DNA of 64,000 nt from Zhihengliuella sp. (GTDB lineage Bacteria; Actinomycetota; Actinomycetes; Actinomycetales; Micrococcaceae): assembly GCF_031178195.1 (NCBI RefSeq), contig NZ_JAPSJL010000006.1, positions 1 through 64,000 on the forward strand. The letters run 5' to 3'. Positions 33,204 through 41,089 of this stretch are shown piece by piece (within the stretch, counting starts at the first letter, position 1; each line of letters opens with the position of its first letter). The notes under the pieces were generated by a model. The model saw only the letters and a program-made list of their open reading frames with translations. It had not been told where the DNA came from and made no database searches. The position numbers and the translations under genes are program-made.

Positions 33204-35021
33204 TCAGCCGAGTTCGGGCGTGCGCGGCGGGACGGTGCGCCGCTCCCCCGTCGCCTCGAAGGCCGCCGCCAGCGTCAGCAGTTCGTTGTCGTCGTAGGCG
33301 CGGCCCGCGAACGTCAGGCCGACGGGCATGCCGGTGTCGGCCATCGTCCCCATCGGCACGGTCACCGTGGGGATGCCCAGGTGCCGCGGAACCAGGTTGC
33401 CGTTCGCGACCCACACCCCGTTGCGCCAGCCCGCGTCGGCGGATGCCGGGTTCACATCCATGTCCGCCGGCCCCACGTCGGCGACGGCCGGGAACACCAC
33501 GGCGTCCAGCCCGCGGGCGTCCATCCACTCCTCCAGGTCGCGGCGCCGGGTCTCCTCGAGGCCCCGCACCCCCGCCTCCAGCTCCGGGATCTCGGTCAGG
33601 TCCGCCACCGGGTGCTCGGCGGCGTGCCGCGGGTAGGCGGCGATGTCGTCGTCGAACCCGGTGTAACGGTCCGGCAGGGCGCCGGCGGGATGCGGGAAGA
33701 TGCGCTCTCCGTCCACGTCCGCCAGGCGGTTCAGAGCCGGGTCGCCGTTAGCGCGCAGGAAGTCGTCCCACGCGAAGACGGACAGGTCGACGATCTCCCG
33801 CCGGAGGTACTCCGCGCCGACGAGTCCGCGCGTGGCGATGTTCGGCGCGCCGGGCCGGTCGCCCTCGTAGTTCGTGACGGCCGGGAAGTCCACGACGACG
33901 ACGGTCGCACCCGCCGCCTCCAGATCCGCGCGCGCGGCCTCCCAGAGGTCGATGATGCTCTGCCGGGTCTCGATCGGCTGGCCGGTGGAGCCGCCGATGC
34001 CGCGCACCCCTTCGAGGCCGCGGAACAGCGGACCCGTCCCGGCGGCGTCGTCCTGGTTGATGTACATGGCGGGCACGCCGATGGTCCGGCCCGCCAGGGG
34101 CGAGACCGACCCGGTGGACGCGCCGCCGTCCGCCAGGGGCGAGACCGACCCGGTGTACGCGCCGCCGTCGTGCCCCTTCCTCGATCCTGTCGCCGCGCCG
34201 GCCGCGAGGCCCGGATAGGAGGCCGGCCGGACGGCGGAGGCGGCGGGGATCTCGACCCACGGCTGGCACCGCCAGAAGTCGCCGCGCGTCTCGGCGTCGT
34301 CCGCGACGATCACGTCGAGCACCTCCAGCAGATCCGCCATGGTGCGGGTGTGCGGCACGACGACGTCCATGGTGGGCACGAGCGGCCAGTTCCCGCGCAT
34401 CGAGATGACGCCGCGGGAGGGCGTGTAGGCGCAGAGCGCGTTGTTGGACGCCGGCGCCCGGCCGGAGGACCAGGTCTCCTCCCCGAGCCCGAACGCGGCG
34501 AGGCTCGCCGCCGTCGCCGTGCCGGACCCGTTGGAGGATCCGGAGCCGAACGCGGAGGTCAGCCAGTCGGCGCTGTAGGGGCTCTCGGCCCGGCCGTACA
34601 CGCCGCGCTGCATGCCGCCATTGGCCATCGGCGGCATGTTGGTCAGCCCGAGGAGGATCGCGCCTCCGGCGCGCAGGCGCCCGATCGTGAATGCGTCCCG
34701 CTGCGCGACGAGGTGCTCGAAGGCCGGGGAGCCCGAGGCGACGGTGAGACCCCGGGCCATGTAGGAGTCCTTGGCGGTGTACGGGATGCCGTCCAGCGGA
34801 CCGAGCGTCTCGCCGCGGGTGCGGCGCTCGTCGGAGGCGGCCGCCTCCTCGAGCGCCCGGTCGTTGCGGACGACGACGGCGTTCAGCCGGGGTCCGGCGG
34901 CGTCGTACGCGTCGATGCGGGCCAGATAGGCCTCGACCAGGCCCACCGAGGTGACGACGCCGGCCTCCAGATCTGCGCGCAGCCGGGCGATGGACGCCTC
35001 GACGACGGGATAATGGCTCAT
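33204..35021 (-). CDS. Amidase-signature family hydrolase
   Basis: 605 residues. The catalytic Lys lies in GPLDGIPYTAKDSYM (about residue 85). The serine-rich signature is GSGSSNGSGTATAASLAAFGLGEETWSS, which has Asn where many amidases have GGSSGG. The C-terminal part ends with the usual NLVPRHLGIPTVTVPMG and PVGLTFAGRAYDD. An inserted loop at about 285-310 holds a duplicated TGSVSPLA segment. It is the third gene of an operon after an NCS1 permease and agmatine deiminase (25-base gap). It probably hydrolyses an amide related to the imported compound, but an amidase-signature enzyme is not the usual N-carbamoylputrescine hydrolase. Confidence 0.9.
   Translation of the reverse strand: MSHYPVVEASIARLRADLEAGVVTSVGLVEAYLARIDAYDAAGPRLNAVVVRNDRALEEAAASDERRTRGETLGPLDGIPYTAKDSYMARGLTVASGSPAFEHLVAQRDAFTIGRLRAGGAILLGLTNMPPMANGGMQRGVYGRAESPYSADWLTSAFGSGSSNGSGTATAASLAAFGLGEETWSSGRAPASNNALCAYTPSRGVISMRGNWPLVPTMDVVVPHTRTMADLLEVLDVIVADDAETRGDFWRCQPWVEIPAASAVRPASYPGLAAGAATGSRKGHDGGAYTGSVSPLADGGASTGSVSPLAGRTIGVPAMYINQDDAAGTGPLFRGLEGVRGIGGSTGQPIETRQSIIDLWEAARADLEAAGATVVVVDFPAVTNYEGDRPGAPNIATRGLVGAEYLRREIVDLSVFAWDDFLRANGDPALNRLADVDGERIFPHPAGALPDRYTGFDDDIAAYPRHAAEHPVADLTEIPELEAGVRGLEETRRRDLEEWMDARGLDAVVFPAVADVGPADMDVNPASADAGWRNGVWVANGNLVPRHLGIPTVTVPMGTMADTGMPVGLTFAGRAYDDNELLTLAAAFEATGERRTVPPRTPELG
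34092..34169 (-). repeat. 39-bp in-frame tandem duplication in the amidase gene
   Basis: Two adjacent 39-bp copies (34092-34130 and 34131-34169) differ at one base. They encode repeated TGSVSPLA-type peptides in a surface insertion. The near identity implies a recent event. Confidence 0.95.
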
Positions 35022-35046
35022 GGTTCTCCTCCTGCGGCGCCGCTGG

Positions 35047-36081
35047 TCAGGCGCCCACGCGCGGCTGCTGCTGGGTGATGCAGTGGATCGCTCCGCCGCG
35101 GTCGATGACGGGCCGGACGGGCACGGTGACGACGCGCCGGCCGGGGTAGGCGTCCGCCAGGATCTCGGCGGCCACGGCGTCGGCGCGCTCGTCGTCGTAC
35201 CCGCAGGCGATCACGCCGCCGTTGACCACCAGGTGGTTGACGTAGGACCAGTCCACGAAGCCGTCGTCGTCGCGCAGGGTCGCCGGCGCCGGGACGTCGA
35301 CGATCTCGAACGGCCTCCCGGAGGCGTCCGTCTGCCCGGCGAGGAATTCGCGCAGCTGGCGCGAGACCTCGAAGTCGGGGTGCTCGGGGTTCGTCTGGTG
35401 GTGCAGGAGGATCCGGCCCGGCTGAGGCAGCGTGGCGATCATGTCTACGTGGCCGCGCGTCCCGAAGTCCTCGTAGTCGCGGGTCAGCCCGCGCGGGAAC
35501 CATATCGTGTTGGTGGTCCCGAGCGTGCGGGCCAGCTCGGCCTCGACCAGCTCGCGGGTCGCGTAGGGGTTGCGGCCCGCGTCCAACTGGACGGTCTCCG
35601 TGACGAGCACCGTGCCGGCGCCGTCGACGTGGATGGCCCCGCCCTCGTTGACCAGCAGCGACGGGATCCGCTCCGCGCCGGACGCCTCCGCGACGAACGC
35701 GCCGATCCGCGCCGACTTGTCCCACTCGGCCCAAGCGGGGGCGCCCCAGCCGTTGAAGATCCAGTCGACGGCGCCGAGAACGCCGGGCCGCTCGTCGTCG
35801 ACCACGAACGTCGGTCCGACATCGCGCATCCAGAACTCGTCCAGGGGAGCCTCCAGGAGCTCGATGCCGCTGCCGAGGAGGTTCCGGGCCCGTGCCGTCT
35901 CGCACGGGTCGACCACCATGGTCACGGGCTCGAACTCCGCGACGGCGTGCGCGACGGCGGTCCAGGCGGCGTACGCCTCGTCGGCCGAGGCGGCGTCGTC
36001 GCCGAGCGTGACGCCCGGCCGGGGGAACGCCATCCAGGTGCGCTCGTGCTCGATGGTCTCTGCGGGCATGCGCCAGCTCAT
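35047..36081 (-). CDS. aguA: Agmatine deiminase
   Basis: 344 residues of the peptidyl-arginine/agmatine deiminase fold. Visible catalytic segments are DEFWMRDVGPTFVV, NEGGAIHVDGAGT, the His in GHVDMIATL and the nucleophilic Cys in GGAIHCITQQQP near the C-terminus. The enzyme converts agmatine to N-carbamoylputrescine and ammonia. The ATG at 36081 overlaps the permease stop (ATGA), so it is coupled to it. With putrescine oxidase and GabT elsewhere in the window it suggests agmatine and putrescine use as nitrogen source. The carbamoylputrescine step is not obviously covered. Confidence 0.93.
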   Translation of the reverse strand: MSWRMPAETIEHERTWMAFPRPGVTLGDDAASADEAYAAWTAVAHAVAEFEPVTMVVDPCETARARNLLGSGIELLEAPLDEFWMRDVGPTFVVDDERPGVLGAVDWIFNGWGAPAWAEWDKSARIGAFVAEASGAERIPSLLVNEGGAIHVDGAGTVLVTETVQLDAGRNPYATRELVEAELARTLGTTNTIWFPRGLTRDYEDFGTRGHVDMIATLPQPGRILLHHQTNPEHPDFEVSRQLREFLAGQTDASGRPFEIVDVPAPATLRDDDGFVDWSYVNHLVVNGGVIACGYDDERADAVAAEILADAYPGRRVVTVPVRPVIDRGGAIHCITQQQPRVGA

Positions 36082-37556
36082 GCGGCGGTCTCCATTCGTT
36101 CTGGCCGCGGCGCGGTCGCGCCGGGGCGGCGTGCGGGGTCGTTGTAGGGGGCGGTGTAGCGCCACAGGATCGCGTAGACCAGGCCGCCGACCACCGGGGC
36201 CAGCAGCGCCGAGAGGTCCGCGCCGCCCAGGGCCGCGGCCACCGGTCCCACGAAGAGGGTCGAGTTCACGAAGAGCAGCGAGACGACGGCGCCGACCACC
36301 ATCGCCACGACGCCCGGGGCGAAGTAGCCGTGGCGGTACCAGAACTCGCTGCCGGGCCGCTCGTCGTTGAGCGCGCGCCCGTCGTAGCGGTTGCGGCGCA
36401 GGACGATGTCCACGGCGTAGATCGCGACGAGGGGCCCGAGGATGCAGACGCTCAGCTCGAGCGCCGCGTTCAGCGTGTCGAGGAAGCTGGGGGCGCCGAA
36501 GACCAGCCAGCCGCCGAGCACGGTGGCGACCGTCCCGGTGACGACCACCGTGGTGGCGCGGGGGAGTCGGATGCCGAGGCCCTGGGCGTAGAGGCCCGTG
36601 GAGTACGCGACCAGGACGTTGTTGGTGACCGTCCCGAGGAAGACGACGAAGAGGAAGACGGGCGTGAACCAGGCCGGGACGATCTCGCCGATCGTCTGCT
36701 GTGGGTCCGTCATGTCGATGGCGGTCGCTGCCAGGACGCCGAGGCCGCCGATGAGGACGGCGGGGATGAATCCGCCCAGGGCGGTCCACCAGATGATGCC
36801 GCGCCGTGGCGTCCGCTCCGGGAGGTACCGGGAGTAGTCCGCACCGGTCCCCCAGGACAGCGGTCCGGAGGCCACGATCGCGTAGCCGAGGGCGATCATC
36901 GCCCAGCGCTCGCCGGTGGGCAGCTCCGGAGCGGTGTAGCCGAAGTCGGCGGCCGTGAGCACGAAGTAGCCGAGGACCACGAAGGCGAGTGCCAACGCCC
37001 CCGAGAAGTACGGGGAGAGCGCCATGATGGTCCCGTGCCCGTAGACGCTGAAGACGAAGCTCAGGAAGGCCACGACGAGCAGGACGCTCCATTCGCCGGC
37101 CATGCCGAGCTCGACGCCGAGGTGCGGCAGGAGGGCGAGGGCGGCGAACGTGCCGACGGCAATGTTGATGATCTCGTAGAAGAGGCCGATCAGCACGCCG
37201 AGGGCGCCGCCGAAGATGCGGTTGCCGCGGATGCCGAACATGGCGCGCATGATCGTCACGCTCGGAGCGCCGGCGGACGGGCCGCTCACGGCGAGCCAGC
37301 CGACGACGGCCCACCAGAGGTTGCCCACCACGGTGACGGCGAGGGCCTCGACCACCGAGAGGCCCAGGAGGACCAGGCCCCCGCCGATCACGAAGTACAG
37401 GTACAGGACGTTCGCGCTCATCCAGATCCAGAAGAGCGAGAACGAGGAGCCGCCCCGCTCCTCGGGGGCGATGAAGTCGATGCCGTGGCGCTCGACATGG
37501 CCAGGCGCGTTGGCGCTCGCGGCGTCGGTCCGGGGCGGTGCTGCCTGCTCGGTCAT
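36078..37556 (-). CDS. NCS1-family permease (purine/cytosine permease type)
   Basis: 492 residues with 12 membrane segments. The start PEERGGSSFSLFWIWMSANV and the SGPLSWGTGADYSRYLP motif are typical of cytosine/purine/hydantoin permeases of the NCS1 family. It is the first gene of an operon with agmatine deiminase and an amidase, so the substrate may be agmatine or a guanidino or amide compound rather than a nucleobase. It is divergent from a TetR gene. Confidence 0.88.
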   Translation of the reverse strand: MTEQAAPPRTDAASANAPGHVERHGIDFIAPEERGGSSFSLFWIWMSANVLYLYFVIGGGLVLLGLSVVEALAVTVVGNLWWAVVGWLAVSGPSAGAPSVTIMRAMFGIRGNRIFGGALGVLIGLFYEIINIAVGTFAALALLPHLGVELGMAGEWSVLLVVAFLSFVFSVYGHGTIMALSPYFSGALALAFVVLGYFVLTAADFGYTAPELPTGERWAMIALGYAIVASGPLSWGTGADYSRYLPERTPRRGIIWWTALGGFIPAVLIGGLGVLAATAIDMTDPQQTIGEIVPAWFTPVFLFVVFLGTVTNNVLVAYSTGLYAQGLGIRLPRATTVVVTGTVATVLGGWLVFGAPSFLDTLNAALELSVCILGPLVAIYAVDIVLRRNRYDGRALNDERPGSEFWYRHGYFAPGVVAMVVGAVVSLLFVNSTLFVGPVAAALGGADLSALLAPVVGGLVYAILWRYTAPYNDPARRPGATAPRPERMETAA

Positions 37557-37583
37557 GGGATGTCCTCAGCCGTCGTCGACTTA

Positions 37584-37599
37584 TTGATCGCTTGATCAA
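37584..37599. promoter_or_regulatory. Candidate TetR operator in the permease/TetR divergent promoter
   Basis: TTGATCGCTTGATCAA contains two TTGATC units, the second forming the perfect palindrome TTGATCAA. It lies 28-43 bases before the permease start and 35-50 bases before the TetR start. Confidence 0.5.
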
Positions 37600-37633
37600 C
37601 AACGAATGTGACCGTAACTACACTGGGGGGACC

Positions 37634-38266
37634 ATGTCAAGATCCTCGCGCGCCACGACCGTCCGCAAATCCCCCGCCGAGCGCTCCGCCGAGATCGTCG
37701 ACGCCGCCGTCGCGCTGGCCCGGCGGGAGGGGCTGTCAGCGGTCAAGCTACGCTCGGTCGCAGCGGCTGCGGCCGTGGCACCCGGCCTCGTCGCCCACTA
37801 CGTCCCGAGCATGGACGCGCTAGTCGCGACCGCCTTCGAGCGGATCACGCGCGCGGAGCTGGAGGAGGTCCGGGAGATCGTCCTGGCTGCCTCGACGCCG
37901 GCCGGAAGCCTCGCCGAACTCCTCGCCACCGTGTTCGACGGCGAGCGCGAGGACGTCTCGCTGGTCTGGGTCGAGGCCTGGACCCTGGGACGGGCCAACG
38001 AGGCACTGGCCGCGAGCGTCCGCGAGGTGATGGACGCCTGGCATGCCACGCTGAGCGACATTGTCGCCGCCGGCGCGGAGTCCGGCGACTTCCGGGTCAC
38101 CGCGCCGAACGAAGCGGCCTGGCACCTGCTTGGCCTCATCGACGGCCTCAGTGCCCAGACGCTCGTCCACTGGCGTCCCGCCTCGCGCCCGGCCGTCCTC
38201 GGCGAACTCGTGGAGCGGGTCCTCGGCGCCCGGCCGGGGGCCCTCGCGACACTGACCCCGGACTGA
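37634..38266 (+). CDS. TetR-family transcriptional regulator of the agmatine operon
   Basis: 210 residues. The helix-turn-helix lies at about 30-62 (VKLRSVAAAAAVAPGLVAHYVPSMDALV), followed by a ligand domain. The atypical turn (VAPGLVAHY) resembles BetI-type TetR proteins. It is divergent from the NCS1 permease-aguA-amidase operon across 77 bp with a TTGATC-based palindrome. The ATG follows a G6 tract and a TACACT box. Likely a substrate-responsive repressor; the ligand is inferred only. Confidence 0.87.
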   Translation: MSRSSRATTVRKSPAERSAEIVDAAVALARREGLSAVKLRSVAAAAAVAPGLVAHYVPSMDALVATAFERITRAELEEVREIVLAASTPAGSLAELLATVFDGEREDVSLVWVEAWTLGRANEALAASVREVMDAWHATLSDIVAAGAESGDFRVTAPNEAAWHLLGLIDGLSAQTLVHWRPASRPAVLGELVERVLGARPGALATLTPD

Positions 38267-38401
38267 CCAGCGACTGGGCAAAGTGCACCGCGGGTCACAA
38301 TTACGATACTTGTGGTTCGTTAACCTTAATCGTGGGCTAACTCTTCCTGACGCCCTGCTTGGAAGCGTATTCCTACTAGTCAGTAACTCTTAGCGTGGGA
38401 A

Positions 38402-38430
38402 ATCCACCCGGCGGACGGCGCCGGGTGGAT
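38402..38430 (+). promoter_or_regulatory. Perfect 5'-leader hairpin before the small secreted protein gene
   Basis: ATCCACCCGGCG-GACGG-CGCCGGGTGGAT, a 12-bp perfect stem with a 5-base loop. It ends 4 bases before the AAGGAG ribosome site (38435-38440). There is no T-run, so a role in RNA stability or translation is more likely than termination. Confidence 0.75.
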
Positions 38431-38448
38431 CGCGAAGGAGTACGAAAC

Positions 38449-38904
38449 GTGAAGAACCTGATCACTCCCATGAAGAACATCACCCGCAACGCGGCAGCCC
38501 TCGCGGCCGTCGCCTCCCTGTCCCTGGCGGGCGCCACCGGCGCCGCGGCCACCACGCTGAACACCTCGGTGGACACCGAGGTGGCAGCCGAGGTGGCCGC
38601 CACGGTCGCCGCGGAGGCCCAGGCGGACGTCACGGCACAGCTCGATGCCCTCGTCGACTCCGATGTGCTGGACGCCGCTGCGGCCGCGGACATCGCCGCG
38701 GACGCGGCAGCCGACGTCGAATCCACGGTCTACGCCGAGCTCGTCGCCGATGCCAGCGTCGACGCCGCGGTGGAAGCCAATCTCGAGTCGGGCGTCGAGG
38801 CCGACGTCGATGCGGCGGCGACCGCCGACGCGGACCTCGACACCGACATCGATCTCGAGGTCGTCGCGGACGTCCAGGCCGCACTGACCGCTGCCCTCTC
38901 CTAG
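38449..38904 (+). CDS. Small secreted Ala/Asp-rich protein, unknown function
   Basis: 151 residues from a GTG eight bases after AAGGAG; a shorter form could start at the ATG at 38470. It begins with a signal peptide (KNITRNAAALAAVASLSLAGATGAAA) with a likely cut after about residue 35. The mature part is nearly all Ala, Val, Asp, Glu, Leu and Thr, very acidic, without Cys, aromatic residues apart from one Tyr, or a known domain. The heptad-like A/V-D pattern (AAADIAADAAADV, VEADVDAAATADADLDTDI) suggests long amphipathic helices. It stands alone behind a leader hairpin. I do not recognise a family. Confidence 0.75.
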   Translation: MKNLITPMKNITRNAAALAAVASLSLAGATGAAATTLNTSVDTEVAAEVAATVAAEAQADVTAQLDALVDSDVLDAAAAADIAADAAADVESTVYAELVADASVDAAVEANLESGVEADVDAAATADADLDTDIDLEVVADVQAALTAALS

Positions 38905-38978
38905 CGGTCCAGGGGCCGCCAGCGAGTCCGTCACCGGGCCCGGCGGCGGCCCCGCGGAAGGGCGACCGACCGCTCACA

Positions 38979-39012
38979 GAAGTCCCCGCGCGCCCCGGCA
39001 CGCGGGGACTTC
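38979..39012. terminator. Stem-loop between the secreted protein and ABC-F genes
   Basis: GAAGTCCCCGCG and CGCGGGGACTTC form a perfect 12-bp stem around a 10-base loop, between convergent genes. Confidence 0.8.
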
Positions 39013-39018
39013 CGTGCG

Positions 39019-40914
39019 TCAGGGCCGGGCGCCCGGCGTCCGGTGCGCCAGCTCCCAGGATCGCGTGGTCCGCAGCCTCGCGAGGAAGTCGTCGTCGTGG
39101 CTGACCACCACCAGCCCGCCCGCGTAGGCCTCCAGCGCCCCGATGAGCTGGTCCACCGACTCCAGGTCGAGGTTGTTGGTGGGCTCGTCGAGCAGCAGCA
39201 GCCGCGGGGCCGGGTCGGCCAGCAGGATGCGGGCCAGGGCCACCCGGAAGCGCTCCCCGCCGGAGAGCTGCCCCACCGGCTGGTCCGCCCGTCCCCCGCG
39301 GAAGTGGAAACGGGCCAGACCCGCGCGGACGGCGCCGGGCGCCGCCCCGGGCGCCGCGGACCGCACGTTCTCGAGCACGGTGGCCGCCTCGTCGAGCGCC
39401 ACCCCGTCGGAACCCGCCCCACCGGATCCCACCCACTCGGATCCAGCCCTCTCAATTCCAGCCCCGTCGCCCCGCTCACCCGTCAGGCGCTGGTGCAGGT
39501 ACCCCACGGGGACGACGGCGGCGTCGGCGACCTGATGCAGCAGCGTCGTCTTGCCCGACCCGTTGCGACCGGCGACCGCGATCCGCTCCGGGCCGCGGAT
39601 CGACACGCTCGATTCGGACACCTGCTCCGCAGCCCCGGCTGTTCCGGCCGGGAGATCCGCAGGCCCCACCGGCACCCCGTCGTCGTGCACGACGATCCCG
39701 GCCGGCAGCCGCGGCGAAAGCTCGACCAGCGTCCGGCCGGCCGGGACCTCGGTGCCGGGGAGATCGATGGCGATGGCCAGGTCCGCGGGGAGAGACTCAC
39801 GGGCGTCCTCGAGCCGCTCGCGGGCGGTCACCTCCCGCGCGGCGCGCTGGCTCCGCTGCCGACCCGCGTTCTCCTCGGCCCGGTTGCGGAGGTGGTTCGC
39901 GAGGATCTTCGGCATCGAGTCGGCGGCAGCGCGGCCCTGACGGGCGCGCCGGGCGAGCTTGGTCTGGTCCTCGATGCGCTGACGCCTCTCGGCGGACGCC
40001 CGCGCCGCCGCCTCGCGGACCCTCCGCTCGGCGAGAGCGCGCTCCGCCTCGACCGCGGCGGCATAGCCGTCCCATGCCCCACCGTGGAGGCGCAGATCGG
40101 CCCGGCCCGCAGTCCCGCCACGGACCTCGACGGCCCGGAGCTCGGCGATGGCGTCGACACGCCGGAGGAGCGCGACGTCGTAGCTCACCACCAGCAGTGT
40201 GCCCGGCCAACGGTCCACGGCCTCGTGGAAACGGTGGCGGGCGACGCGGTCCAGATTGTTGGTCGGCTCATCCACGACGGCGAGCGCGTCCGGGCCGGCC
40301 CCGAACTCGATGCCGGCCAGCCCGACGATCATGGCCTCGCCACCGGAGAGGGTCCCGACGGTGCGGTCGAGGAAGGCCGGCGCGTCGGCGGGCAGCCCGT
40401 ATCCGGCGAGGAACGCACCGGCGCGCTCCTCGAGGTCCCAGTCGTCGCCGATCGTCTCCAGGTTCTCAGCGAGCCGCTCCTCCCGTCCGGCGAGGACGGC
40501 CCGCAGCGCGGTCAGCCGACGCTCGATGCCCAGCAACGAGGCGACGGTCCGGCCGGTGTCCAGTGTCAGGGACTGCGGGAGGTAGAGCGCTGGGCTCGAG
40601 CCGTCGGCGCGTCCGGTCTCGCCGGGCGCGTCCGAGCGGGCGATATGCCCGCCGCTGGGGCGGAGCTCGCCGACGATCAGGCGCAGCAGTGCGGTCTTGC
40701 CGGTGCCGTTGGGGCCGACGATCCCGACGCGGCCGGTCAGGGTGGCGGTGATCTGGTCGAAGAGCCGCCGACCGTCGGGCCAGCCGAAGGACAGCCGGTT
40801 CAGGACGACGGCAGGCCCGGCCGATCGCGGCGGGCCGGCGCGGTGTGGGACGGCGCGGTGTGGGACGGCGTCGTGGACGGAGGTGTGGACGGAGGTGTGG
40901 CGTGGATTCTGCAT
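39019..40914 (-). CDS. ABC-F family ATPase (two ABC domains, no membrane part)
   Basis: 631 residues. The first ATPase domain has Walker A GPNGTGKT, LSGGEAMIVGLA and VVDEPTNNLD. A charged helical linker rich in Arg/Glu/Ala follows (about 290-385). The second domain has Walker A GRNGSGKT, LSGGERFRVALA and LLLDEPTNNLD. ABC-F proteins act on the ribosome, as translation factors or antibiotic-protection proteins. The first 30 residues are a low-complexity His/Arg-rich leader made of short repeats. The ATG follows CAGGAG. Its promoter is recognisable. Whether it protects against an antibiotic cannot be decided from sequence. Confidence 0.9.
   Translation of the reverse strand: MQNPRHTSVHTSVHDAVPHRAVPHRAGPPRSAGPAVVLNRLSFGWPDGRRLFDQITATLTGRVGIVGPNGTGKTALLRLIVGELRPSGGHIARSDAPGETGRADGSSPALYLPQSLTLDTGRTVASLLGIERRLTALRAVLAGREERLAENLETIGDDWDLEERAGAFLAGYGLPADAPAFLDRTVGTLSGGEAMIVGLAGIEFGAGPDALAVVDEPTNNLDRVARHRFHEAVDRWPGTLLVVSYDVALLRRVDAIAELRAVEVRGGTAGRADLRLHGGAWDGYAAAVEAERALAERRVREAAARASAERRQRIEDQTKLARRARQGRAAADSMPKILANHLRNRAEENAGRQRSQRAAREVTARERLEDARESLPADLAIAIDLPGTEVPAGRTLVELSPRLPAGIVVHDDGVPVGPADLPAGTAGAAEQVSESSVSIRGPERIAVAGRNGSGKTTLLHQVADAAVVPVGYLHQRLTGERGDGAGIERAGSEWVGSGGAGSDGVALDEAATVLENVRSAAPGAAPGAVRAGLARFHFRGGRADQPVGQLSGGERFRVALARILLADPAPRLLLLDEPTNNLDLESVDQLIGALEAYAGGLVVVSHDDDFLARLRTTRSWELAHRTPGARP
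40836..40900 (-). repeat. Two short tandem duplications at the 5' end of the ABC-F gene
   Basis: Two perfect 15-bp copies (40836-40850, 40851-40865) and two perfect 12-bp copies (40877-40888, 40889-40900) encode AVPHR and HTSV repeats in the N-terminal leader. Confidence 0.9.
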
Positions 40915-41021
40915 GGCGCTCCTGAGGGAAGAAGATGCGCCATCGGGGTTCCGTGGCGCTCAGCGGAGGGAGCGGGCAGGATCCACTTTCGGTTCCTCAC
41001 GTCGGGGACAGGTCCGGACCA

Positions 41022-41050
41022 GTATCATTCGAGTCATTGGGATATGTCAA
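41022..41050 (-). promoter_or_regulatory. Sigma-70-type promoter of the ABC-F gene
   Basis: On the minus strand a consensus -35 TTGACA (41045-41050) is followed after 17 bases by TGATAC (41022-41027). This leaves a leader of roughly 100 bases before the ATG at 40914, long enough for an attenuator. Confidence 0.65.
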
Positions 41051-41089
41051 TGGGTGAATCGCGAGGCGCTCCCCGGGCCGGGGCCGCGC

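Noticed and set aside
35047-37602. A single 851-residue protein covering the permease and agmatine deiminase
   Set aside because: The permease part is read in the wrong frame there. The real permease (36078-37556) and the deiminase (35047-36081) overlap by four bases in different frames.
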